This document shows positions 38,863 to 47,644 of a stretch of DNA of 64,000 nucleotides, piece after piece. Position 1 is the stretch's first letter. Every line of letters starts with the position of its first letter. The notes under the pieces were generated by a model. That model worked only from the letters and a program-made list of their open reading frames with translations. It ran no database searches and was not told the DNA's origin. Source of the stretch: Klebsiella grimontii (GTDB lineage Bacteria > Pseudomonadota > Gammaproteobacteria > Enterobacterales > Enterobacteriaceae); NCBI RefSeq assembly GCF_900200035.1, contig NZ_FZTC01000015.1:682001-746000 (forward strand), written 5' to 3'. A program made the position numbers and the translations under genes.

Positions 38863-39864
38863 CTATTTCGCTATAAAGAGATTGGCCTGCGTCGCATGCG
38901 CGACATACTCGATGGTCTGCTGGGCGCGGACGCTGTTACCAGCTGCATCCAGCGGAGGAGAGTAGACGGCGATAGCGTATTGCCCGGGAACGACGGCGAC
39001 CATTCCGCCGGCGACCCCCGATTTCGCCGGGATACCGACGGTGTAGAGCCATTTGCCGCTGCCGTCGTACAGTCCGGCAATCGCCATTTCCGCCAGCACC
39101 TGCGGGACGTAGCGTTCATTAAGCAACTGCTTGCCGTTGAACGGCGATTTGCCCTTATTGGCGAGTACGGCCCCCATTTTGGCGAGCTGCTCGACGGTGA
39201 CATCCACCGAACACTGGCGGGTATAGATTTCGACGGCTTCCTGAGGGTCGCCATAAAAGCTGTGGTATGACTTCATCAGCATCGCCAGCGCCTGGTTATG
39301 CTGGTTGGTCTCCATTTCGGATTGAAATACCGGCTCATTAACGCGCAGCGAGCTATCGGCCCAGGCGTTAAGGTTGTTGAGAATGTTGTTCCAGCGTTCG
39401 GTTTTGTCTTTCGCCGCAATCAGGCTCACGGTACTCATGGCGCCGGCGTTAACCAACGGGTTCTCCGGCGCGCCTTGCGTGAGCTCCACGGCTAAGCCGG
39501 AGTTAAAGGGCAGGCCGGTGGCATTGGCGCCAAGTTTATCCAGCACCTCCTGCGGCCCGCGCTGTTCCATCGCCAGCGCCAGGGTGAAGACTTTGCTCAG
39601 GGATTCCATCGGAAAGGCTTTTTTCACGTCGCCGGTCTGGTAAATTTTGCCTTCGACCGTGGCGAGCGTAATGGCGAAATTATTCGGGCTATAGCTCGCC
39701 AGAGCAGGGATATAGTCGGCGACTTTACCATCGTGGTTGCTCTTATATTTCTGATGCGCCTGCTCGATAATGCCGGCGTAGTCCGGCTCGCTTTGCGCCT
39801 GCGCGGCGGCGCCAAACAGTAAGCTGGCGGTTAAGATGCAGGCGCCGAGAAATTTTACGTTCAT
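38863..39864 (-). CDS. Exported glutaminase (GlsA family with signal peptide)
   Basis: 333 residues. A signal peptide ([20 protein letters not shown] then AQAQS) with a likely AQA cleavage site precedes a serine-type glutaminase domain; cytoplasmic bacterial glutaminases such as YbaS are about 310 residues and lack it. Active-site motifs are [17 protein letters not shown] (the Ser-x-x-Lys pair), [10 protein letters not shown], the N-x-x-Q/E region around [15 protein letters not shown], Tyr in MKSYHSFYG and the [10 protein letters not shown] turn near the C-terminus. It would deamidate glutamine to glutamate in the periplasm, feeding the glutamate symporter gene just upstream. Its stop lies 11 bases ahead of the fumarase ATG. 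Confidence 0.88.
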   Translation of the reverse strand: MNVKFLGACILTASLLFGAAAQAQSEPDYAGIIEQAHQKYKSNHDGKVADYIPALASYSPNNFAITLATVEGKIYQTGDVKKAFPMESLSKVFTLALAMEQRGPQEVLDKLGANATGLPFNSGLAVELTQGAPENPLVNAGAMSTVSLIAAKDKTERWNNILNNLNAWADSSLRVNEPVFQSEMETNQHNQALAMLMKSYHSFYGDPQEAVEIYTRQCSVDVTVEQLAKMGAVLANKGKSPFNGKQLLNERYVPQVLAEMAIAGLYDGSGKWLYTVGIPAKSGVAGGMVAVVPGQYAIAVYSPPLDAAGNSVRAQQTIEYVAHATQANLFIAK

Positions 39865-39938
39865 GGTGTGTCCTGTTGGGATGATTGGAGGGAACCGGGC
39901 CGGACGTATCCGGCCTGGGGCTCATAGCCATGTTGCTG

Positions 39939-41246
39939 TCAGGACATCGCCACTTCGGACGTTTCGCTGGCAGGGCGATCCTGCTCCGGTTTTTTGACCG
40001 GGGCGGTGCCGCGGCAGCCTTCACCGTAATGCTCGCCTTCCCAGCGGCCAACGATGGCGGCGCCCATGGCGTTACTCATCACGTTGGTGGCGGAGCGTCC
40101 CATATCGAGGAACGGATCGACGCCCATCAGCAAAATCAGGCCCGCTTCCGGAATGTTGAACTGGTTCAGCGTCGCGGCGATAACCACCATTGACGCGCGC
40201 GGCACGCCCGCCATTCCTTTCGAGGTCAGCATCAGGATCAGCAGCATGGTGATCTGCTCGCCCATGCTAAGATGGACGTTGCAGGCCTGGGCGATAAACA
40301 CCGTGGCGAACGAGCAGTAGGCCATGGAGCCCACCAGGTTAAAGGAGTAACCGATGGGGAGGACGAAGCTGGCGATTTTGGAAGAGACGCCAAATTTTTC
40401 CAGCTTATCGAGGGTGCCTGGGAAGGCGGCTTCTGAGCTGGATGTGGTGAAAGCCAGCAGCGCGGGCTCGAAGATCGCTTTGGTCAGACGGCTGATGCAC
40501 GGGCCGACAATCACCGTCGACAGGCCAATCAGGATCGCCCACAGCATGCCCAGCGTCAGGTAGAACTCGCCCATAAAGATCCCGGCGCTGACCATCACAC
40601 CCAGACCGCGTTCGGCAATCAGCCCGGAGATGGCGGCGAAAACGGTCAACGGCGCGAACAGCATGACGTATCCCGTTAGCTTCAGCATCACGTGCACCAG
40701 TGAATCAAGCACCTTCACGATGGGCTCGGCTTTTTCGCCGATCGCCGCCAGGCTGCAGCCGAGGAAAATGGAGAACACCACGATTTGCAGAATTTCGTTG
40801 CGCGCCATCGCATCAACGATGCTGGTTGGCACCGCGTGCGAGATAAACACTTTCAGGGTGAAGGGTTCGGACTGAACGGCGGCCACGGCTCCGGCATCGT
40901 GGGGGACGAAGTTGATGCCCGCGCCTGGCTGGAACAGATTGACGATCACCAGACCCAGCGCAATCGACAGCAGCGAGGCGCAAATAAACAGGAAAAAGGT
41001 TTTAGAGAATATGCGCCCGAGCGTTTTCGCATCGCCCATTTTGGCGATACCGACCACCAGCGTTGATATTACCAGCGGGGCGATAATCATTTTTACCATG
41101 CGTAAAAATATAGTGGTAAAGATGGAGATATCCTGCGCATAGGATTTTGCTGTATCTGCTGATGCCATATTATTAATGATCACCCCGGCAATCATGCCGA
41201 GTATCAGGCCTAATATGATCATTTTGGTTAAACTTATTTTTTTCAT
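39939..41246 (-). CDS. Dicarboxylate/glutamate:cation symporter (DAACS family, GltP-like)
   Basis: 435 residues with eight membrane helices and two re-entrant loops expected for the family. Signatures are LRMVKMIIAPLVISTLVVGIA, the serine-rich loop AFTTSSSEAAFPGTLDKLEKFGV near 285-307, PIGYSFNLVGSMAYCSFATVFIAQA, and MLTSKGMAGVPRASMVVIAATL with GVDPFLDMGRSATNVMSNA. It would import glutamate (or aspartate) with protons or sodium. Lying between the glutaminase gene and the glutamate-mutase genes, glutamate is the probable substrate. The C-terminal tail (EQDRPASETSEVAMS) is short and polar. Confidence 0.9.
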   Translation of the reverse strand: MKKISLTKMIILGLILGMIAGVIINNMASADTAKSYAQDISIFTTIFLRMVKMIIAPLVISTLVVGIAKMGDAKTLGRIFSKTFFLFICASLLSIALGLVIVNLFQPGAGINFVPHDAGAVAAVQSEPFTLKVFISHAVPTSIVDAMARNEILQIVVFSIFLGCSLAAIGEKAEPIVKVLDSLVHVMLKLTGYVMLFAPLTVFAAISGLIAERGLGVMVSAGIFMGEFYLTLGMLWAILIGLSTVIVGPCISRLTKAIFEPALLAFTTSSSEAAFPGTLDKLEKFGVSSKIASFVLPIGYSFNLVGSMAYCSFATVFIAQACNVHLSMGEQITMLLILMLTSKGMAGVPRASMVVIAATLNQFNIPEAGLILLMGVDPFLDMGRSATNVMSNAMGAAIVGRWEGEHYGEGCRGTAPVKKPEQDRPASETSEVAMS

Positions 41247-41415
41247 ATTTACTCCATCGGAACAGGGTTAGTCGGTGAAGTGGTGTAGGGCGGCGTACGC
41301 CCGCGCCAGGTAGCAGCGCAGACGTACGCCTGTGGTGACCAACCGCATAAATTGTCTGGAATACAGTGATACAGCGAAATCCTGTACCCCAATGGATGTT
41401 GTTGTATTTTAGAAA

Positions 41416-41733
41416 TTACAGGTCGAACTCAATACTTAATAACGGCGCATGCTGCTGAGCGCCATAAACATCATTGTCTCCGACGTTGCCGGAAATAATA
41501 GTCCGTGGCATGACGATTTTTACCGCGTTGGCCGGATCGAACCAGACAATACGATGAATAAAATCAGGCTTCACGTTATATAAACCGGCAATGAGCTGCG
41601 GAGTTAATAGTTCAGAACGTTTTACCCGCTGATAATCCTCCCGGGTTTTAAATAAAATATCTAAAACCAGTTCGTACGGTCCGGCGTTTTTGGAACGGAT
41701 CACCTGCGCCAGTGAGCATAGGGATTGTTTCAT
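41416..41733 (-). CDS. DUF4387-family protein
   Basis: 105 residues, beginning MKQSLCSLAQVIRSKNAGPYELVLDILF; I recognise the RSKNAGPYELTLD-type segment as the mark of DUF4387, whose function is unknown. Acidic and aromatic residues follow (IVWFDPANAVKIVMPR, GNVGDNDVYGAQQHAPLL). It overlaps the upstream AtuA-like gene by 4 bases; the two families regularly occur together or fused, so they probably form one enzyme or complex. Its setting suggests a step of glutamate/methylaspartate breakdown, which is inference. Confidence 0.78.
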   Translation of the reverse strand: MKQSLCSLAQVIRSKNAGPYELVLDILFKTREDYQRVKRSELLTPQLIAGLYNVKPDFIHRIVWFDPANAVKIVMPRTIISGNVGDNDVYGAQQHAPLLSIEFDL

Positions 41734-43100
41734 GCCTGAACTCCTTCTGGCGTCACCTGTTCGATATGGAAGTCAAAGCGCAGCGCGTCGCTGGCTTCAA
41801 TCAGGTGATAAATTGAGAACTCGTATACCGGGCCGCTCTGAATATCGGAAGGCGAGAACGGGAAGGCGAGGTTACCCGCGGTCGCAATGCGGTTTTCATA
41901 GCCGTAGTGCAGCAGGGTAGAGCGCACCAACGAGCAGACGCTATTGGCGATATCCTGGGTCGGCGCAACGACATCGAGCAAAATGCCCAGTTCATGCCCG
42001 GCGGTTTTCATCGGCTCGTGATTGCCCATCACGCCGTTTTTTCCATACAGATGGAAGGTCATGCGGATGCTGTCGTCAGCGAGCGAGAGGTTGCGCTTAA
42101 CGCTGGCCTGTACCTCTTCGAGAATCGTGTCGATCCCGGCAATCATGATCGGATCGCGCGTTCCGGCAATGGTCAGGCAGCGGAAGCCGACCTGGCGTGC
42201 GCCTTCCAGCTTCAGCGCGTACGGCGTCGTTTCATGACGAGAACCGCTGACGTACACTTCGCCCTCGTTGACGGCTGTGAAGGTGCATCCTTTCAGGTTC
42301 AGCACGCCGCCCGGACCGGGCAGGAAATACGGATCGGACTTCTCGTACAGCGTATGCGCCGCCGCAGACGTTTCGGTAAACTTACGCTTTGGATTGAACG
42401 CTTTCAGCGTAAAGCCGTTGTCGTCGATAATCCCCATAGCGCAATCGGATCCGGAGCCCGGCGTGGCGGCTATGGCCGCGCACTCGAGAATTTTGCCGCA
42501 GTGCAGGGCCAGACCTTCATCAAAGCCCTGCATGATCGGCAGCGCCGCGAAGCAGGCCGGATCGTACGCCCGCCCGCCCAGCACTACCTGGGCGCCGGCC
42601 TTCAGCGCCCGCTGGAAGGGTTCGATCCCCATCTGGGCGACGATATAGGTGCTCTCTTCAATGGCCTCATGAGTCAGCTCCGGCACAAAATCCAGGGCAG
42701 TGATTTTGCCGTTATCCAGCGCCTGATGAACGATCGCTTTATCGACATCAGACGGAATCAACGCCAGGGAGAATGACAGATGTTCTTCCTGCGCAATCTC
42801 ATGGATTATCTGCCGACACCACTCCAGATGCGGCGCGGCGCCGGATCCTCCGGCGGTGCCGATCACCACCGGGATATTGTTTTTCACGCCGGCCACGATC
42901 ATATAGCGCAGATCGCGTTTCACCCCGGCCCGGTCGGTAAAGGGTTTGCCCGCCCCCAGGTAGTGGGGGCCAGGATCGGATGAACCGGCGTCAACGGCAA
43001 TCAGATCCGGCGACTCTTCCATGGCTTTACGAAAGCTCTCTTCCGGGAAGCCATAGCCGAGGATAGCCGTGGGCGATAAGATCTTAAAGGTACGAGCCAT
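41730..43100 (-). CDS. AtuA-like (DUF1446) protein
   Basis: 456 residues. Features are ILSPTAILGYGFPEESF near the start, DAGSSDPGPHYLGAGKPF, VVIGTAGGSGAAPHLEW, and TPGSGSDCAMGIIDDNGFTL: the glycine-rich and acidic motifs of the DUF1446/AtuA family, named from acyclic terpene utilisation but of unproved activity. It starts three bases after the methylaspartate ammonia-lyase stop and overlaps the DUF4387 gene, so it is translated with the pathway enzymes. It may serve the step after mesaconate hydration, or handle a side product; no direct evidence distinguishes these. Confidence 0.8.
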   Translation of the reverse strand: MARTFKILSPTAILGYGFPEESFRKAMEESPDLIAVDAGSSDPGPHYLGAGKPFTDRAGVKRDLRYMIVAGVKNNIPVVIGTAGGSGAAPHLEWCRQIIHEIAQEEHLSFSLALIPSDVDKAIVHQALDNGKITALDFVPELTHEAIEESTYIVAQMGIEPFQRALKAGAQVVLGGRAYDPACFAALPIMQGFDEGLALHCGKILECAAIAATPGSGSDCAMGIIDDNGFTLKAFNPKRKFTETSAAAHTLYEKSDPYFLPGPGGVLNLKGCTFTAVNEGEVYVSGSRHETTPYALKLEGARQVGFRCLTIAGTRDPIMIAGIDTILEEVQASVKRNLSLADDSIRMTFHLYGKNGVMGNHEPMKTAGHELGILLDVVAPTQDIANSVCSLVRSTLLHYGYENRIATAGNLAFPFSPSDIQSGPVYEFSIYHLIEASDALRFDFHIEQVTPEGVQA

Positions 43101-43103
43101 CTC

Positions 43104-44345
43104 TTAATCCTTAGCCTGCAACAGCGCGATGGTGCGGTTCATTTCGTTAAACACGATGTTGAGACCTTCGTCGAAGCCCATACCTGGCTTGATCAGCATG
43201 CGCATCGGACGCGCGGCCAGCGCGACGTGAACGCAGGTGCGGGCGCTGATCTCGGTTTCGTTACAGGTACCGCCCTGATAGGCTTCCATCGCGTGTTTGT
43301 TGCAGTACAGCACCGCGTCCACGATGTTATGAATGCCGCCGAGATCCGGGGTTTTGATCTGCACCATGTGGCAGCTGCCGGCATCGGTAAAGTCAACGAT
43401 GTCCTGGTAGGTGTTGCACCACTCGTCGGCGACAATTTTTACGCCGGAACCGAGGCGGGTCAGCTCTTTGGTAATGGCGGTCAGCATGCGGATCTGGTCC
43501 GGTTTGTTACCCGCATCCACCGGGCCTTCTATATACAGCGGTAGACCCTGCGCCTCTTTCTCCAGGCTGGCGATATAGTCGGCGCAGCGAACCGGGTCCA
43601 TATCGAAAATCAGGCCGATGGTGCCGTATACGTCGATATGCAGCGTCGGGCGATAGCGGGGGCTGGCGCGCAGGCTCAGGATGCGATCGGACAGCCAGCG
43701 CACGTACTCACGCAGCTTTTCGCCTTTCAGGCCCAGCTTCTCTTCGACGTTGTTGATCAGCGCATGCGGCAGGACGTCAACGCCCTTGAGGATCATTTTG
43801 TCCACGGCGATGTAGCGATCGTCGCCGCTCTGACCAAATAACGGAATCGCTTCCGGGATGCAGGGCAGCTGCCATTCGTCGCAAACCACCTCCGCCTTCA
43901 GGCGACCGCTGGCCAGCGCGGTCGCATCGAGCAGCGCCTGGGAAAGACCATAGCGGACGGCAGTATGCAGCAGATGGCCGTCGATGCGCAGCTTGTCGAA
44001 GAAGCGGGCGTTCGGCAGGAAGGTATCGACATCGCGGCCTTCCAGCAGCGGTTTAATATGATCGTTGAGGAACGGGATAAAATTTTCCGCGAGGAACAGC
44101 GGGTCGCGGCCGCCCGCGCCCGAGTACTGTACGGCGGCACAGTCGCCGACCGCCACCGCGCCGTTTTCCAGAATCAGCTGGACGGACACGCATTCACCCG
44201 CCTGGCGTACCGAGGTGAAGCCTGGCGTTACCGGAGCACCGGTATAAATGAATCCATCATGACCCGCGCCGTTTTTAATCGCCTGCTGATCGTCAAAATA
44301 GAATGAAGAGTAGCCAGCGGTGAAAAGGGCCTGTTTAATTTTCAT
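43104..44345 (-). CDS. Methylaspartate ammonia-lyase (3-methylaspartase)
   Basis: 413 residues (Citrobacter amalonaticus enzyme 413), enolase superfamily. All residues known for the Citrobacter enzyme fall at the same numbers: catalytic His194 (DVLPHALINN) and Lys331 (MVQIKTPDLGG), and Mg2+ ligands Asp238 (LHIDVYG), Glu273 (YIEGPVD) and Asp307 (IVADEWC). It eliminates ammonia from (2S,3S)-3-methylaspartate to give mesaconate. The ATG shares one base with the glmE stop region, and the AtuA-like gene begins three bases downstream. Confidence 0.97.
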   Translation of the reverse strand: MKIKQALFTAGYSSFYFDDQQAIKNGAGHDGFIYTGAPVTPGFTSVRQAGECVSVQLILENGAVAVGDCAAVQYSGAGGRDPLFLAENFIPFLNDHIKPLLEGRDVDTFLPNARFFDKLRIDGHLLHTAVRYGLSQALLDATALASGRLKAEVVCDEWQLPCIPEAIPLFGQSGDDRYIAVDKMILKGVDVLPHALINNVEEKLGLKGEKLREYVRWLSDRILSLRASPRYRPTLHIDVYGTIGLIFDMDPVRCADYIASLEKEAQGLPLYIEGPVDAGNKPDQIRMLTAITKELTRLGSGVKIVADEWCNTYQDIVDFTDAGSCHMVQIKTPDLGGIHNIVDAVLYCNKHAMEAYQGGTCNETEISARTCVHVALAARPMRMLIKPGMGFDEGLNIVFNEMNRTIALLQAKD

Positions 44346-45790
44346 TATGGTCTTCCTATTAATTTACTGTGGGATACCGCGTTAATGTCATCAACAACCA
44401 TCTGGAATGAGGGTTTGCGTCCTTCAAATTGCGCGCGTTCGGCGACGTAATCGTGGTGCAGGGCGAGGATGTCTTTCGGCAGCGGTACCGCGCCGGCTTC
44501 AAGCACGCGGATAGCGCCGGAATTGTCGCGAACCGGCAGAATTTTGCCGGCGTTGCAGGAAGCCGGAGCGAAAGGCACGTCCAGAACGCCCGCCTCGAAG
44601 GCCAGCACCGTACCGCGGGCGATATCGCCGTTGCCCAGCTCGAACACTTTCTTCAGTACTGCGCGGACTTCGCTTTTAATCAGTTCCACTTCTTGATCAA
44701 CGGCGGCGCACGGCGGGAACTTCTGATCGCTGACCATATTGAGCATCTGGCGGGAGGCCTTCAGCCCCTGCGCGTTGGCTGCCGCGGTGGGAATACCGAA
44801 CGCTTCGTGCGGGCTCTTGGTGATTACTTTAGTGGCGCCGGACATCCCGGCTACCGCCGCGCCCCAGGAGATAATGGCGAACGCTTTCGATTCATCTTCC
44901 GGAAAGCCGCCCATCCACTGGTGGAAGACGGTACTCAGCTCATAATCGTCGAAACCGTAATTGCCGAAGTACTCGTGGGAGAGCTCGCGAAGAGATCGAA
45001 TGGCTGCGATGTCCTGGGTCAGGCTGCCGACCTGGCCGTAGCCGACGGTGATCGACTTGACGCCCTGTTCCAGCGCCAGCAGGCCTTCGATAATCGCCAC
45101 CGCGTGGGACATAAACGGCGGGATCAGGGTTCCGGTCAGCGGGCCGAACGGTTCGCGGTTAATACGGATACCGTGCTCTTCATACAGGCCCATCAGGCGG
45201 TCGCAGTACTGCCAGTCGCGAATCGACTTCTCCAGAGTGACGCGCTTGGCGTAGGGAATGTTGTAGGAGATACCGCCGCCTTCGTAGCTGGTAAAGCCGC
45301 TGGCCATGGAGATTTCCGCCAGCAGGCGCGCGTCCGGCGTACCGTGGCGTACCTGGACCGGTTTTTCCAGCGCTTCGGTCATCCGCCGGCATTCGGCGAC
45401 GCCGTGGTTAACCACCGGCAGGCCGTTCAGTTTGGAGGTCCCCGCCTCGATGGATTTCTGGATCCCGACCGCCGCTTCTTCGTAGCGGTTGAGGCGGGTA
45501 TAGGCATCGATGGTGCTCGGCAGCAGATCGCACTCTTCCTGCAGGGTTTTGAGCAGCGCGATGTGTTCATCCATCAGCGCCACGCCCGCGCGCGGCTGGC
45601 TCAGGGTTTTACCTTCCTGGTCGGCCTTCAGCAGAGCGTGAGAAAAGCGTTTTTTCTCAGGAATGGTTTGCTGGTACTTCACGCCATCTTCGAAGTGCTC
45701 AACGTCCTTGCCGGTATGCCAGGTCTGCAATACCTGATGCCGCTCGGTCATGAATTCGTCATGGGTTAATTTTTTATTTCGAAGTTCCAT
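44345..45790 (-). CDS. glmE: Glutamate mutase (methylaspartate mutase) E subunit
   Basis: 481 residues (Clostridium cochlearium GlmE 483). TIM-barrel catalytic subunit with SQPRAGVALMDEH (Arg67), RHGTPDARLLAEI (Arg148), FTSYEGGGISYNIPYAK and REPFGPLTGTLIPP; Arg67 and Arg148 lie within a residue of the arginine-claw positions known from the clostridial enzyme that hold the substrate carboxylates. With GlmS and AdoCbl it rearranges L-glutamate to 3-methylaspartate through a radical. Sixteen bases after glmL. Confidence 0.95.
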   Translation of the reverse strand: MELRNKKLTHDEFMTERHQVLQTWHTGKDVEHFEDGVKYQQTIPEKKRFSHALLKADQEGKTLSQPRAGVALMDEHIALLKTLQEECDLLPSTIDAYTRLNRYEEAAVGIQKSIEAGTSKLNGLPVVNHGVAECRRMTEALEKPVQVRHGTPDARLLAEISMASGFTSYEGGGISYNIPYAKRVTLEKSIRDWQYCDRLMGLYEEHGIRINREPFGPLTGTLIPPFMSHAVAIIEGLLALEQGVKSITVGYGQVGSLTQDIAAIRSLRELSHEYFGNYGFDDYELSTVFHQWMGGFPEDESKAFAIISWGAAVAGMSGATKVITKSPHEAFGIPTAAANAQGLKASRQMLNMVSDQKFPPCAAVDQEVELIKSEVRAVLKKVFELGNGDIARGTVLAFEAGVLDVPFAPASCNAGKILPVRDNSGAIRVLEAGAVPLPKDILALHHDYVAERAQFEGRKPSFQMVVDDINAVSHSKLIGRP

Positions 45791-45806
45791 TCGTAGCTGC
45801 CTTCAT

Positions 45807-47195
45807 TTATAGGGTTAAACAGTGAATGCTGGTGCGAGCGGCGAGCTCGGGGTAGAGCCTGGCAACGTTTGCCAGCAGCGGAAGCAGGCCTTTTGCATCG
45901 CGGTAATAGTCAAACCGGGTCGGTAAGAGAATGCGTCGGCCGTCGTCATCCAGTTCGCGGTATTTCAGCCAGCTCTGGATGTCGAAGCGGCTGGCGCGGG
46001 AGAGCCATCCGCCGGAACCCACGACTTTGCGCACCGTGGTCAGATCGCGGCCCATCTGTAAATCGACGTTGCCCACGCAGGTGCACACCTGTTTTTTGGT
46101 GCCCGCGTGGCGTTCGCTGGCGTAGCCAACGCACAGCCCGGCCAGCACGGTGTCGAAATATTTTTCTTCCTCGTTAACCGGCAGATAATCCGGCTGCGCG
46201 ACCAGATGGCGCAGGTAGCGGTAAAAGGCCTCCTGACGCTGCGGCTGGTGGGCAAACACCGCATTCACCAGCTCCCGGGTACTTTCACCGACCACGACCG
46301 CCGAAACGCGCATGCCGAGATCGCCTTCCACCGTCCGTTTCACAAACGGTTCCGGCACCCCGTGCAGAACGGTATCCGGGGAGAGCGTGTTGGCGCAGGC
46401 GGAGTAGACGTCGGTGGTGGCCCCGCCCATGTCAATCAGCATGAACTCTTTCCATGCGCTGTCGTAATGGCTGATGGTTTTCACCAGCTCGTAGACGGTC
46501 CACGGCGTCGGCATCGGTTCTTCGCCGGTTTCAGCGACGATAACGTCCAGCCCTTTGCCTTTGACGATACGGGATAAGAAGACATCGCAAATCGCCTTGC
46601 GGGCAGCGTACGGGTTCGGGTGATCGAGGTCGGGCAGAATATTGTCTACCGTGGTCAACTCTTTGTGGCCGAGGATGGCCTGAACCTCGTCCTGAATATC
46701 GCGGTTTCCGGCATAGATAATGGCGCAGTCAAGCTTTGACTCCGCCAGCGCGTGGGCGTTGGCCAGGCCGTAGCTCTCCTCGCCGCCGTCGGTGCCGCCG
46801 GTAAACAGCAGGATATCCGGCGGCGTGGCTTCCAGTTCCTGGATATCGTGACGGTTGAGCTTGTAGGCGTAGTATTGGGCGATTTTGGCCCCCGCCGAGT
46901 GGGCAGTGACTTTCGCTGATTCCAGGGTAATAGACGGCACCAGCCCCATCGCCGCGACGGCAAGGCCGCCTTTTGCCGATGAAGAGTATTTCAGCGTCAC
47001 GTCACCGCGGTTCAGCAGCGGGCGCGCATCGGCAACGTTGAGCACCTGGTTCAGGCTGGCAAAAAAGCCTTCCGCCAGGTGATGGGTAGTGGTCGGGGTC
47101 AGAACGTGGTTTACCAGCGTCAGCTCATCCCCCTCCTGTGCGAAGAGGGCCGCTTTGGTCCACGTCGAGCCGATATCGACAGAGACGGTTTGCAT
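45807..47195 (-). CDS. glmL: GlmL/MutL-family glutamate-mutase-associated ATPase
   Basis: About 462 residues, actin/Hsp70-like ATPase fold. Phosphate-binding loops are SVDIGSTWTKAALF at the N-terminus and LIDMGGATTDVYS near 260; TGGTDGGEES and VGSGGWLSR follow. GlmL is thought to reactivate the mutase by exchanging damaged cobalamin. The frame runs upstream to 47216, but ATG 47195 overlaps the glmS stop (ATGA) and gives the conserved [11 protein letters not shown] start. Not related to the mismatch-repair protein also called MutL. Confidence 0.92.
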   Translation of the reverse strand: MQTVSVDIGSTWTKAALFAQEGDELTLVNHVLTPTTTHHLAEGFFASLNQVLNVADARPLLNRGDVTLKYSSSAKGGLAVAAMGLVPSITLESAKVTAHSAGAKIAQYYAYKLNRHDIQELEATPPDILLFTGGTDGGEESYGLANAHALAESKLDCAIIYAGNRDIQDEVQAILGHKELTTVDNILPDLDHPNPYAARKAICDVFLSRIVKGKGLDVIVAETGEEPMPTPWTVYELVKTISHYDSAWKEFMLIDMGGATTDVYSACANTLSPDTVLHGVPEPFVKRTVEGDLGMRVSAVVVGESTRELVNAVFAHQPQRQEAFYRYLRHLVAQPDYLPVNEEEKYFDTVLAGLCVGYASERHAGTKKQVCTCVGNVDLQMGRDLTTVRKVVGSGGWLSRASRFDIQSWLKYRELDDDGRRILLPTRFDYYRDAKGLLPLLANVARLYPELAARTSIHCLTL

Positions 47196-47644
47196 CAGAT
47201 AGCCTCTTCCAGACACTGCTGTTCAACGCCGTGGCGCTGGTTGATATCGTTCGCCATCAGCTGGCAGACGTCTTCCAGATCGTGGCTTGGGGCAAAGACG
47301 CGATTGAAACCCATCTCTTTGAATTTGGCCTCGACGTCGGCAAAATCATGTTTACCAACCACCAGGTTGCCGCCAACGTAAAGGAGGATGTCGCCAATAC
47401 CGCGCTCGATGCAGCGTTCGCGCAGCCCCAGGCAGTCGATGTCGCCGTGGCCGTAAATAGACGACACGACGATGGCATCCGCGCCGGTTTCGATGGCGGC
47501 ATCAATATATTCATCCTGACTGACCATCACGCCCAGATTGATTACGCGAAAATCATGGGCAGTAAAAACGCGGTCCAGGACTTTGTTGCCTACTGCATGG
47601 CAGTCAGCACCAATGACGCCAATAACAAGTGTTGATTTCTTCAT
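47195..47644 (-). CDS. glmS: Glutamate mutase S (B12-binding) subunit
   Basis: 149 residues (clostridial GlmS 137). The cobalamin motif Asp14-Cys-His16-Ala-Val-Gly19 gives the cobalt-ligating His at the classical position, followed by [20 protein letters not shown] and [16 protein letters not shown] of the B12 fold. It carries AdoCbl for GlmE. It is the first gene of the minus-strand island; an AAGAGGATTACCC-like stretch precedes the ATG on the minus strand. It is unrelated to the glucosamine synthase of the same symbol. Confidence 0.94.
   Translation of the reverse strand: MKKSTLVIGVIGADCHAVGNKVLDRVFTAHDFRVINLGVMVSQDEYIDAAIETGADAIVVSSIYGHGDIDCLGLRERCIERGIGDILLYVGGNLVVGKHDFADVEAKFKEMGFNRVFAPSHDLEDVCQLMANDINQRHGVEQQCLEEAI

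Noticed and set aside
45807-47195. DNA mismatch repair MutL
   Set aside because: The name clash is misleading: the protein has actin-like ATPase loops and lies in the glutamate-mutase operon, with no GHKL motifs.
34423-47644. Integrase, att repeats or insertion sequences bounding the glutamate island
   Set aside because: No transposase or integrase frame and no direct repeats at the edges were seen; the island may be old and vertically kept.
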